A stretch of 64,000 nucleotides of DNA, from assembly GCF_016591715.1 (NCBI RefSeq), contig NZ_AP024109.1, positions 5,873,501 through 5,937,500 of the forward strand, given 5' to 3'. Origin of the DNA: Mesorhizobium sp. J8. GTDB taxonomy: Bacteria; Pseudomonadota; Alphaproteobacteria; Rhizobiales; Rhizobiaceae. The translations under genes were made by a program, and so were the position numbers. This document shows positions 35,224 through 42,562 of the stretch, one piece after another. The notes below the pieces were generated by a model, which was given only the letters and a program-made list of their open reading frames with translations, was not told the origin of the DNA and ran no database searches. Position 1 is the stretch's first letter; every line of letters starts with the position of its first letter.

Positions 35224-35709
35224 ATGCAGGAAAATAACGAGTTTGTCGATAAATTTTGGCATTCAATCCGATCCGACATGACGGCCATGGTGGGGGCCGG
35301 ATCGGTGAGGCCCCGGCCTATGACCGCGCAGTTTGATGGCGCGCAGCCTGTGATCTACTTTTTCACTTCCAAAGAGACGGACCTTGCGAAAGCAGCGGAT
35401 TCTGCCCCCAAGGCGCAGTTGATTTACGCCGCGAAAGGCCATGACCTATTCGCGACGGTAGATGGCACGTTGGAGGTGCGCAACGATCCGGAACTGATCG
35501 AGCGGCTTTGGAATCGCTTTGTGGCGGCGTGGTTCGAAGGCGGAAAGGACGATCCGAAGCTATGCCTGCTGCGTTTCGATCCTGGCTCAGCTGAAGTTTG
35601 GAAGGATGCGTCAAGCCTTGTCGCCGGCGTGAAGATGTTCCTGGGCGTGGGTGATCCAAAGGAAGACTACAAGGATGACGTCGCCGAGGTGAAATTGGGT
35701 CGCGGCTAA
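35224..35709 (+). CDS. Pyridoxamine 5'-phosphate oxidase-like (general stress) protein
   Basis: A 161-residue split-barrel flavin-binding protein of the general-stress-protein-26 type. Typical features are DKFWHSIRSDMTAMVGAGSV near the start, PVIYFFTSKETDLAKA near 45, QLIYAAKGHDLFATVDGTLE near 65, a WNRFVAAWFEGG segment near 100 and LLRFDPGSAEVW near 118. A GGAGG site lies 10 bases before the ATG. Such proteins bind FMN or FAD and are induced by stress, with no defined substrate. It is isolated in the island. Confidence 0.75.
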   Translation: MQENNEFVDKFWHSIRSDMTAMVGAGSVRPRPMTAQFDGAQPVIYFFTSKETDLAKAADSAPKAQLIYAAKGHDLFATVDGTLEVRNDPELIERLWNRFVAAWFEGGKDDPKLCLLRFDPGSAEVWKDASSLVAGVKMFLGVGDPKEDYKDDVAEVKLGRG

Positions 35710-35944
35710 ACCGACGGCCAGTCGAAAGTTCCACGGACAGGAAGGCCCGCGCTTCCGCTGCTTCGGGTGTTAGAGTTGGCGGCAGCGCGGCATTTCTCGC
35801 AGAGGATGACTCGACAGTCCCAATGCAATGCTTGGGAGGGGCATGCGTCACGGCGACTGAACCTAATCTCGCGTGGAATGTTCCCCCATGTTTGTGGGCA
35901 GGCAGCGGTGCAAGGAAGATCCCGTCAAGCGCAGAATCGTCGGT

Positions 35945-36056
35945 AAGGCCAGGTACCCGCGGACAAATGGGCAGCTCGAAAGGATGAACCGCACCATTAA
36001 GGACGCTATCGTCACGCGCTTCTACTACGAGCGCCACGGTCAACTCCGGCAGCACG
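35945..36056 (+). pseudogene. IS481-type transposase fragment
   Basis: The translation KARYPRTNGQLERMNRTIKD then AIVTRFYYERHGQLRQH matches the last part of the integrase core of IS481-like transposases (the PxTNGQxERxNRTIK block with the catalytic Glu). No further transposase sequence flanks it. It is an internal scrap without start or terminal repeats. Confidence 0.7.
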
Positions 36057-36110
36057 CCGGGCCCAAACATCTAGTCAGCGGAACAGTTCGGGGTTGGGGC
36101 TCCGGGTAAC

Positions 36111-36137
36111 AAAAACCCGCCGGCCGAAGCCAGCGGG
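36111..36137 (-). terminator. Rho-independent terminator of the small peptide gene
   Basis: On the minus strand CCCGCTGGC-TTCG-GCCGGCGGG is followed by TTTTT. The stem has one G-T pair and a UUCG tetraloop. It begins 30 bp after the stop of the 29-residue peptide gene, so that gene has a complete small transcription unit of its own. Confidence 0.8.
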
Positions 36138-36167
36138 CTATGTAGATCTTCATCTGCTGAGATCACG

Positions 36168-36257
36168 TCAGGGCGGAGGCGGCGCTGACGGCCCTGCGAC
36201 AATAGCGGAGAGTTTCGCCTTGCGAACAAGCACAGGCTTCTCATAGGTCTTCTTCAT
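36168..36257 (-). CDS. Putative lasso-type RiPP precursor peptide
   Basis: A 29-residue gene starting MKKTYEKPVLVRKAKLSAI and ending with a short tail containing AGPSAPPPP. The leader carries the Y-x-K-P-x-L pattern that lasso-peptide leader-binding proteins recognise, and rhizobial genomes encode many such short MKKxYxKPxLxxxxxLSAxT peptides. GGGGAG lies 6 bases before the ATG, and a strong terminator follows the stop. No B1/B2 protease, cyclase or transporter gene is visible in the window, so it is an orphan. The tail lacks a clear Gly1 plus Asp/Glu 7-9 ring, so a mature lasso is doubtful. The peptide could have another role. Confidence 0.65.
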   Translation of the reverse strand: MKKTYEKPVLVRKAKLSAIVAGPSAPPPP

Positions 36258-36778
36258 AGAAACTCCCCAAGGTCGATAGTCCCTAAACTGCGCGAGGTTG
36301 GCCTGTGCTATCGCAGGCTGTCAAGATAGCCCCCCGCCACGGTAGTGCATCACTTTTGGTTTGGCAGGCCTAACTTCTCTCGGAGGGCGCCAAATGCGTT
36401 TCGTGCTGGCGCAGAAAGTCCAGCAGCGTTGCCACATCTCTTCCGATTCCTGGGTTGGGAAAGCTTAATCTCTTCGATGATTTGATACTGGCCTGCAATG
36501 TGCTCAAGTCCTGCCCCGGATGTGGCGCTTCACCATTTCCAGCTCGCTTTCGCCGTCTTGCGTGCCTTCGGGCTATAGCAGCCTTCTCGGCTCCGCCTAA
36601 ACAAGCTGTCGGGGTAACGGCGCTTTTCCCATAATTCGGACGCGGGCTGCGACAAGTCGAATTGGATTTAGTTTGGATTTTGGTAATCGTGAAGACTGCT
36701 GAACCGAAGTGGTTCGGGGAAGCAAAAACGCCGGTCGCACCACCAATGCGTCAGCCGCCCTTAAGGGCGGGAAAACGC
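36258..36778. other. Gap between peptide gene and hybrid kinase
   Basis: The first 100 bp should hold the promoter of the peptide gene. On the minus strand around 36350-36530 a startless frame reads GAGLEHIAGQYQIIEEIKLS and, after a disturbed stretch, NAFGALREKLGLPNQK, and looks like the end of a lost gene. A perfect 16-bp palindrome (CCGCCCTTAAGGGCGG, 36755-36770) sits just behind the kinase stop. Confidence 0.4.
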
Positions 36779-38722
36779 CTATAGAGTAGTCTTAGGCTGG
36801 TCGAGAACGGATCGGACCTTGGCGGCAAGTGCATCGAAAGTAAAAGGCTTAGGCAACAGCTGGACGCCCGGGTCCAGCCGGCCGTTGTGCACAATGGCAT
36901 TTCGCGAGTAGCCCGTCGTGAACAGCACCCTCAATTCCGGCCTGAGCCGCAACGCTTCATCAGCCAAGCGTCGTCCATCCATTCCCGCAGGGAGCACGAC
37001 GTCGGTAAAGAGCAAGTCAACACGGTCGACGCGAGTGAGGAGATCCAACGCCGCTGGGCCGTTCGGCGCCTCAAGAACGCGGTAGCCGAGTTCCTGCAAC
37101 ACGCCGACGGAATAGCTCCTTAGATCGTCGTGGTCCTCGACAACAAGAATCGTTTCATCGCCTCCGAGTCTCCCCGTGGAATCAGGCGCGTGTCGGTCCG
37201 GTTGCGCCGACGCTGCAAATCTTGGCAGATAAAGCTTCACCGTCGTGCCCTGGCCAAGTTCGGAATAGATGCGCACATGTCCATTGCTCTGGCGAATGAA
37301 CCCGTAGACTTGGCTTAGCCCAAGGCCCGTGCCCTGGCCAACGGGCTTCGTCGTGAAGAAGGGCTCGAAGACGCGCGCGAGCGTGCCGGCATCCATGCCC
37401 ACCCCGGTGTCGGTCACAGCGATCAGTACGTACTGGCCTGCGGCGACGGGCTCTGCAATTGTCGAAACATAATCGTCATCGAGGAAGGTGTTCCCTGTCT
37501 CGATCGTGAGGCGGCCGCCCTCCGGCATGGCGTCCCGGGCGTTGACCGCCAGGTTCAAGATTGCGTTTTCGAGTTCGTTCACGTCCGCGTGCGCCATCCA
37601 GAGACCGGGCGCTGTGATAACTTCTAGGCGAACCTCCTCTCCCAAGGTCCGCGCCAGCATGTCTGCCAAGTCCGCAATGAGCCTATTGGCATCGATCGGC
37701 TTGGGATCTAACGGTTGGCGTCGCGAGAAGGCGAGCAGACGCGCGGTGAGCTTGGCCGAGCGTTGACTCGCCTGCTGTGCCATCTCGCACGAGCGCCGCA
37801 ATCGGGTCGTCAGGTTCTGGTCGGAAATTGACGCGATCCCTCGCTCCAACTGCCCCAATCCGCCGATGATGACTGTGAGCAGGTTATTGAAATCGTGGGC
37901 GATACCCCCAGCGAGTTGGCCGACAGCCTCCATCTTTTGGGATTGCCGCAATGCCTCCTGCGCCTCGGCGAGCCGCTTTTCCGCCTCGAGACGATCGGTC
38001 ACGTCATAGACAAACTGGTAGGCTCCGATGCGGCGTCCATCCTTGTCGCGCAGGACGCTGAACTTCATCTCGTAGTGGCGCTGATCGCGCCCCGGATTGC
38101 CAAGCGCCTCGATTGTAGTGAACTCCTCGCCGCCGAGCGCGCGGCTCCAAAGCCCCTTGATGGCGGCCTTGTTCTCGGATCGGCCGGCAATGAGATCGGA
38201 CATATTCGTCCCCACCTCGGGTCGCCAGCCGAAAATTCGCTCGAACTCATCTGCAGCGGTCCGGTTAATAGCGAGCCAGCGATACTCAAGATCCACCACC
38301 ATCACCAACGCGTCGCTATTCTCGACAATTTCGGCGAGAAGCCGACGCTCGGCCAAAGCCGTTTCGACGCGCTGTTCTAAATCGTGAGTAAGCTCGGTCA
38401 GTGCGCGATTGAGCCGCGCGGCTTCATTGAGCGCATTCTGCAATTGCGTCGCCTGTTCGGAAAGTCGACGGCGCGCTTCATCCAGGCTGGCGGCAAGCGT
38501 ACTGGTCTGCTTGGCCGCCACTGTAGCGGCGGTGGCCGCGCCCTGGGCAGCAGTCACTTGGCGTTCGGACTGCAGGAGCCGTAGAATTGGGAGCAGCAAC
38601 TCTGACAGGGTGCGGGCGCTGACATGCGGGTGTCCGCCGATAAGCGCGGCGACCGAGACCCCGGCCTCATGCTCCTTCAAAATTCCAATGATCTGCTCTT
38701 CAGAGAAGCGGCTGCGCTTCAT
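36779..38722 (-). CDS. Hybrid PAS histidine kinase with IS3-derived N-terminus
   Basis: A 647-residue hybrid kinase. Residues 1-27 ([20 protein letters not shown] ...) are the start of an IS3-family OrfA. From residue about 28 the kinase begins, with a coiled segment (70-125), a PAS domain (about 130-245), His276 in [13 protein letters not shown], the ATPase domain (N box [16 protein letters not shown] boxes VTDTGVGMD and GQGTGLGLS) and a receiver domain with Asp574 in LLFTDVVLP. All catalytic residues are intact. The original N-terminus, perhaps a membrane or sensory part, was replaced by the IS remnant, which now provides start codon and promoter. The reading frame is kept, so the fusion may be functional. 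Confidence 0.85.
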   Translation of the reverse strand: MKRSRFSEEQIIGILKEHEAGVSVAALIGGHPHVSARTLSELLLPILRLLQSERQVTAAQGAATAATVAAKQTSTLAASLDEARRRLSEQATQLQNALNEAARLNRALTELTHDLEQRVETALAERRLLAEIVENSDALVMVVDLEYRWLAINRTAADEFERIFGWRPEVGTNMSDLIAGRSENKAAIKGLWSRALGGEEFTTIEALGNPGRDQRHYEMKFSVLRDKDGRRIGAYQFVYDVTDRLEAEKRLAEAQEALRQSQKMEAVGQLAGGIAHDFNNLLTVIIGGLGQLERGIASISDQNLTTRLRRSCEMAQQASQRSAKLTARLLAFSRRQPLDPKPIDANRLIADLADMLARTLGEEVRLEVITAPGLWMAHADVNELENAILNLAVNARDAMPEGGRLTIETGNTFLDDDYVSTIAEPVAAGQYVLIAVTDTGVGMDAGTLARVFEPFFTTKPVGQGTGLGLSQVYGFIRQSNGHVRIYSELGQGTTVKLYLPRFAASAQPDRHAPDSTGRLGGDETILVVEDHDDLRSYSVGVLQELGYRVLEAPNGPAALDLLTRVDRVDLLFTDVVLPAGMDGRRLADEALRLRPELRVLFTTGYSRNAIVHNGRLDPGVQLLPKPFTFDALAAKVRSVLDQPKTTL

Positions 38723-38800
38723 GTCCTGGTCCTCTCGATGGGCCAGAACGAACTCAAAACTGGATAGAAACTGGGGGCAACGTCACGCTTCCTCATTTTG
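38642..38800 (-). mobile_element. IS3-family remnant (left end and first codons of OrfA)
   Basis: The minus strand upstream of the kinase start has the typical IS3 layout: an end-like stretch (TGACGTTGCCCCCAGTTTC near 38790-38770), then the OrfA start [18 protein letters not shown]. Only about 27 codons of OrfA remain before the sequence joins the kinase. The rest of the element and its other end are gone. Its outer edge also cuts the small membrane peptide relative at 38803. Confidence 0.65.
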
Positions 38801-38802
38801 AT

Positions 38803-38856
38803 TTCGTGTGGATTGCATTCTTCGGTTGGGATTTGGCCGTCAACGATGGTGAATTC
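38803..38856 (+). pseudogene. Fragment of a small membrane peptide gene
   Basis: FVWIAFFGWDLAVNDGEF reads here without start codon and shares 13 of 18 residues with the intact peptide at 34114-34245. The 5' part seems to have been removed by the IS3 remnant next to it, and the frame then runs on into unrelated sequence. Confidence 0.5.
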
Positions 38857-38905
38857 GCCGTTGGCCTAAATCCTCAACGACGTAGGCTAGACACACCCAT
38901 CCAAC

Positions 38906-38966
38906 AAAAGCCGCCCCGGTTAGACGGGGACGGTAATTGATTTATGATAAAATTGGTTGCGGGGAC
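38906..38966. other. Internal island attachment site with terminator
   Basis: The 39 bp at 38928-38966 match 61563-61601 with two differences. They include the 15-bp tRNA-fMet core (38952-38966) found also at 22541. The preceding 22 bp form a minus-strand hairpin followed by TTTT, like the terminator behind tRNA-fMet. This is what is expected of the right end of one element joined to the left end of a second one integrated at the same tRNA site. Confidence 0.75.
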
Positions 38967-39352
38967 TTGATTCGGAGCCGAGTTTCCGCGGTTGAAAGCT
39001 CCCCCTCAGCACACGTACGCACCGCTGTTTACGGTGTCCCTCGACCGTCTCGCCCCGCACAGCCAGTGCCGATCAAGCTTGCACCGTGTCGGATTCAGAA
39101 TTTCCAATCTCCTTCGCAAGCGCCAGCAATTCGGCTGGAAGTGCCAGACAGAAAGTTCGAAAAGCCTCCAGTTGGCGGGCGTTGCGCGCCAATTTCGGCA
39201 AGCGCACGCCATCGTCCCTGTATGATTCCTCGGCCTCTCTACGCCGCTAGATCTCATGGAGAGGCGCGTCTGCTCGAATTCCGCAGTATACTTCTGACAG
39301 AATCAGACCTTCGGCAGGGCGCCAACATCGCATGCGGTGATAGTAGCATGGC
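38967..39352. other. Gap at the start of the second island segment
   Basis: No complete gene. On the minus strand 39073-39246 a startless frame reads DDGVRLPKLARNARQLEAFR then TFCLALPAELLALAKEIGNS and stops. It has the composition of a genuine protein end, so a gene was truncated here, probably at the attachment site. Confidence 0.35.
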
Positions 39353-40693
39353 CTACTTCTGCCGGAACGCGGTGTGCAAGGACGCCGTCAGTGGTCCCAG
39401 AACATAATCCAGCGCGGTGCGTTCCTCGGTCACGATCGTAACCTGCGCCGGCATGCCGGGATAGAGCTGGATCTGTGGTGTCGCGGCGAGTTCCCGCTGG
39501 TCCACCGCAATGTCGGCGACATAATACGGAAAACCAGTCTTGGCGTCGGTCACACGGTCCGCCGAGATGCGAGTAACGCGGCCGCGGATGACCGGTGTCG
39601 TGCGCTGCTTGTAGGAGGTAAATCGGACTTCGGCCGTCATGTCCTGGCGCAGGCTGGATATGTCCTCGACCCGGACCTGGGCCTGCACGATCAGCGAATT
39701 CCTCGTCGGAACGATGTCGAGGATGGTCTGGCCGGGGGTGACGACCGCGCCGGTCGAAAAGACCGTCAGGTCCATCACCTGGCCATCATAGGGCGCGCGC
39801 ACTTCGGCCCGGTTCACGGTGGCTTGCGCGGCAAACATCTTCGGCACAAGGTCGGAAAGGTTCGACTGCGTGTCGATCAACATGGCCGACAGTTTCGCGC
39901 GACGCTCATTGGTCAGCTGCGCGATCTGACTTTGGAGTTCCGCCTTGTTTTGGCGATTCCCGGCAATCTCGCCGAGCGCCTGGTCTATGAGGCCCTGCAG
40001 GTCGGATGCGGAGCGGTCGAGTTCCAAAATGCGGGTGCGCGTCGTCAAACCGGCCTTCAGCAGCTTGTTTAGACCCGCTTTCTCGTCAACGGTCGACTTG
40101 AGCTGCGCGCGGTAAGATTCCACGCGCGCCTCCTTGCCCTCGATCTGCTCCTCGAGTTCGGCGATCCGCTTTTGCAGGATCTTCGTGGCGCCGGCCATCG
40201 AGGCGCGCTGGCTCTCGAGGTCGGTGATCTGGTTGGCCATTGCGTCCTGCAGATAGCCCTGATGCTCAGCGGCAATATCCTTGGGGAAGGCGACCGCCGC
40301 GCTGCCGTCGAGCTCGGCGCGAATGCGCGCATCCGTTGCGCGCAGCAGCGCATATTGCTGGGAGTAGAGGTTGAACTCCGAACGGGCACGCGTGTCGTCT
40401 AGCACGACCAGCACATCGCCTGCCTTGACGATGTCGCCGTCCTTCACGCGGATTTCCTTCACGGTGCCGCCATCGAAGTGCTGAACGCTCTTGCGGTTGC
40501 CCTCGACCTTCACCATCGCGTCGGCAAGCACGGCGCCGTTGAGCGGCGCGACCGCCGCCCAGCCGCCGAATACGCCGAAGAACGCAGCGATGATGAGCAA
40601 ACCGACCCAGACGGGCCCTCGGATCGAATCCGCGTCGGCGCCCGCGTTGACGACGTCGGGCAGACTGCGGTACGTGGCGGCGACATCGGTCAT
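39353..40693 (-). CDS. Type I secretion membrane-fusion protein (HlyD family)
   Basis: A 446-residue periplasmic adaptor. One membrane segment lies at about residues 29-50 (VGLLIIAAFFGVFGGWAAVA). A biotinyl-lipoyl half follows (GGTVKEIRVKDGDIVKAGDV), then a long coiled coil (about 95-290) and the second lipoyl half plus beta domain (RAPYDGQVMDLTVFSTGAVV). The C-terminus has the HlyD-type YPGMPAQVTIVTEERTALDY segment. This matches PrsE-like adaptors of rhizobia. Its start overlaps the exporter gene stop (ATGA). With that exporter and an outer-membrane TolC it should secrete the giant protein encoded just upstream. Confidence 0.92.
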   Translation of the reverse strand: MTDVAATYRSLPDVVNAGADADSIRGPVWVGLLIIAAFFGVFGGWAAVAPLNGAVLADAMVKVEGNRKSVQHFDGGTVKEIRVKDGDIVKAGDVLVVLDDTRARSEFNLYSQQYALLRATDARIRAELDGSAAVAFPKDIAAEHQGYLQDAMANQITDLESQRASMAGATKILQKRIAELEEQIEGKEARVESYRAQLKSTVDEKAGLNKLLKAGLTTRTRILELDRSASDLQGLIDQALGEIAGNRQNKAELQSQIAQLTNERRAKLSAMLIDTQSNLSDLVPKMFAAQATVNRAEVRAPYDGQVMDLTVFSTGAVVTPGQTILDIVPTRNSLIVQAQVRVEDISSLRQDMTAEVRFTSYKQRTTPVIRGRVTRISADRVTDAKTGFPYYVADIAVDQRELAATPQIQLYPGMPAQVTIVTEERTALDYVLGPLTASLHTAFRQK

Positions 40694-42390
40694 TGGGTTG
40701 CCACAGCCATCGGCGCGGCGCGCTGGTTGAGCAGCGCCACGATCTCGTTCCTCATGCCGAAGGCCTCGACACTGCCATCCCTGAGGAGCAGGATCTTGTC
40801 GACATTGGCCAAGGTCGAGGGCCTGTGCGAGACGATGATTACGGTACTACCGCGACGCTTGAGCTCCAGCGCGCATTCGGCGAGCGCACGGTCGCCGTCG
40901 GCGTCAAGATTGGAACTCGGTTCATCGAGCACGATAAGGTTTGGCGAGCCGAAAACTGCGCGCGCAAGCGCGATGCGCTGCCGGTAACCGCCCGACAGCA
41001 CTGCGCCGCCCTCGCCGATCTGTGTCTCATAGCCTTGCGGCAGGCGGATGATCGTTTCATGCACGCCAGCGAGCCGAGCGGCCTCGATCACCTCGCGGTC
41101 GACATCGGTTTTGAAGCGGCCAATATTGGCGGCCACGCTGTCGGAAAACAGCTCGATGTCCTGCGGCAGATACCCGATATGGTCGCCGAGCGCTTCCCTG
41201 CCCCATTGCGTCATGTCGGCGCCATCCAGCCTGACCGTGCCCCGGCTCGGCTGCATGATGCCGGCGAGATGACGGGCGAGTGTCGACTTACCGGCACCGG
41301 ACGGTCCGACGATGCCGAGAGCCTCGCCGGCCTCAAGCTTGAACGAGACATCGCGCAACAGCACCTTCTGCAGGTTCGGAATGGCGAAGGTAAGCTGTTC
41401 GACCGCGATTTTGCCGGTGGGCTTGGGAAGGTTGAACGACCGTTCCCCTTGCGCTCTGCCGTCAAGCAGATTCTCGACCCTTCCGAGCGCGGCACGCGCC
41501 AGGATCAGGCTGCGCCACAGTCCAACGATCTGCTCGACCGGCTGCAGCCCCCTGCCCAGAAGCAGGCTCGCCGCGAACATCGAGCCGCCGGTGATCTGCC
41601 GCTCGATGACCAGATAGGCGCCGAGGCCGAGGATCAGCGACTGCATGGTAAGGCGCAGGAAACGGATGATCCCCGACATCAGCGCCGCCCGGTCGCTGGC
41701 CTGTCCCTGCCGGCGGAGCGCCATGCTGCGGTCGCGCCCCCAGCGGCGGACGAGGCCGTCGATCATGCCCATGGCGCGGACGACTTCCGCGTTCCTCAGG
41801 CTCATTTCTGTGAAATTGTAGTTGGCGGTGGCGAGGTCGTTGGCCTGCTTCAGCGGTGACCTGACGATGTGTTCGTTGAGCACCGCCATGGCGATGAGGA
41901 TCAGCGACGAACCCAGCGCGAAGAAACCCAGCCAAGGGTGCAGAAGGAAGATAACCCCGATATAGATGGGCGACCACGGTAGATCGAAGAGGGCATGGAT
42001 GCCGCTGCCGGTGATCACCTGGCGGAACATGTCGAAATCGCGGATCGGCTGGCTTTGCGCAGCGCCCATTGACGGAGTCTCGACTGAGGTCGCCAGGATC
42101 CTGGCCGAAAGCAGCCGGTCGAGCCGGGCGCTGGCGCGCGTCAGGATCGCGGCGCGCACGAGGTCGAGGCCGGCAAGCGCCAGGAAAGCGGCCAGCAGCA
42201 CGAGGGTGAGCATCACCAGCGTCGTCTCGCTGCCGCTGGTGACGACACGGTCGTAGATCTGCAGCATGTACAGCGGTGACGCGAGGTAAAGCAGGTTGAT
42301 CGCCAGGCTGAACACCGCCGCGAACAGAAAATAGCGGCGGCAGGCGAGAAGCGCTTCCCTGACAATCTTGGATTTTCTGTCGAGACTCAA
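40690..42390 (-). CDS. Type I secretion ABC exporter (permease/ATPase)
   Basis: A 566-residue fused transporter of the PrsD type, started at TTG. Six transmembrane segments fill about residues 20-310, beginning YFLFAAVFSLAINLLYLASP. The ATPase follows with Walker A GPSGAGKST near 363, signature LSGGYRQRIALARAV near 465 and Walker B LIVLDEPSSNLD. There is no N-terminal C39 peptidase domain, so it belongs to the RTX-type exporters. It lies between the giant substrate gene and its adaptor gene on the same strand. Confidence 0.92.
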   Translation of the reverse strand: MSLDRKSKIVREALLACRRYFLFAAVFSLAINLLYLASPLYMLQIYDRVVTSGSETTLVMLTLVLLAAFLALAGLDLVRAAILTRASARLDRLLSARILATSVETPSMGAAQSQPIRDFDMFRQVITGSGIHALFDLPWSPIYIGVIFLLHPWLGFFALGSSLILIAMAVLNEHIVRSPLKQANDLATANYNFTEMSLRNAEVVRAMGMIDGLVRRWGRDRSMALRRQGQASDRAALMSGIIRFLRLTMQSLILGLGAYLVIERQITGGSMFAASLLLGRGLQPVEQIVGLWRSLILARAALGRVENLLDGRAQGERSFNLPKPTGKIAVEQLTFAIPNLQKVLLRDVSFKLEAGEALGIVGPSGAGKSTLARHLAGIMQPSRGTVRLDGADMTQWGREALGDHIGYLPQDIELFSDSVAANIGRFKTDVDREVIEAARLAGVHETIIRLPQGYETQIGEGGAVLSGGYRQRIALARAVFGSPNLIVLDEPSSNLDADGDRALAECALELKRRGSTVIIVSHRPSTLANVDKILLLRDGSVEAFGMRNEIVALLNQRAAPMAVATQ

Positions 42391-42523
42391 AATACCCAGC
42401 GGAGAACCGCCCCCTGTCCAAACTGCGTGCCCAAACCGATCCTACTCCCGAGCCAAGCGATCCGCTCGTAAACCTTGCGTAAACCTTAATTGGTAAGCTT
42501 GAATTCTCGGCTGCCGGGGAACG

Positions 42524-42554
42524 AGGTGAGCCGCGCGTGGCCGCGGGCTCACCT
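42524..42554 (-). terminator. Hairpin behind the giant repeat gene
   Basis: AGGTGAGCC and GGCTCACCT form a 9-bp stem 8 bp after the giant gene's stop, before the exporter gene. No minus-strand T-run follows, so it is probably a partial terminator or mRNA 3' stabiliser that sets substrate and exporter levels apart. Confidence 0.5.
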
Positions 42555-42562
42555 TCTTTCCA

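Noticed and set aside
36168..36257. Calling the 29-residue peptide a proven lasso peptide
   Set aside because: The leader pattern fits, but no maturation genes are in the window and the tail has no clear ring-forming Gly and Asp/Glu pair, so only a putative precursor is reported.
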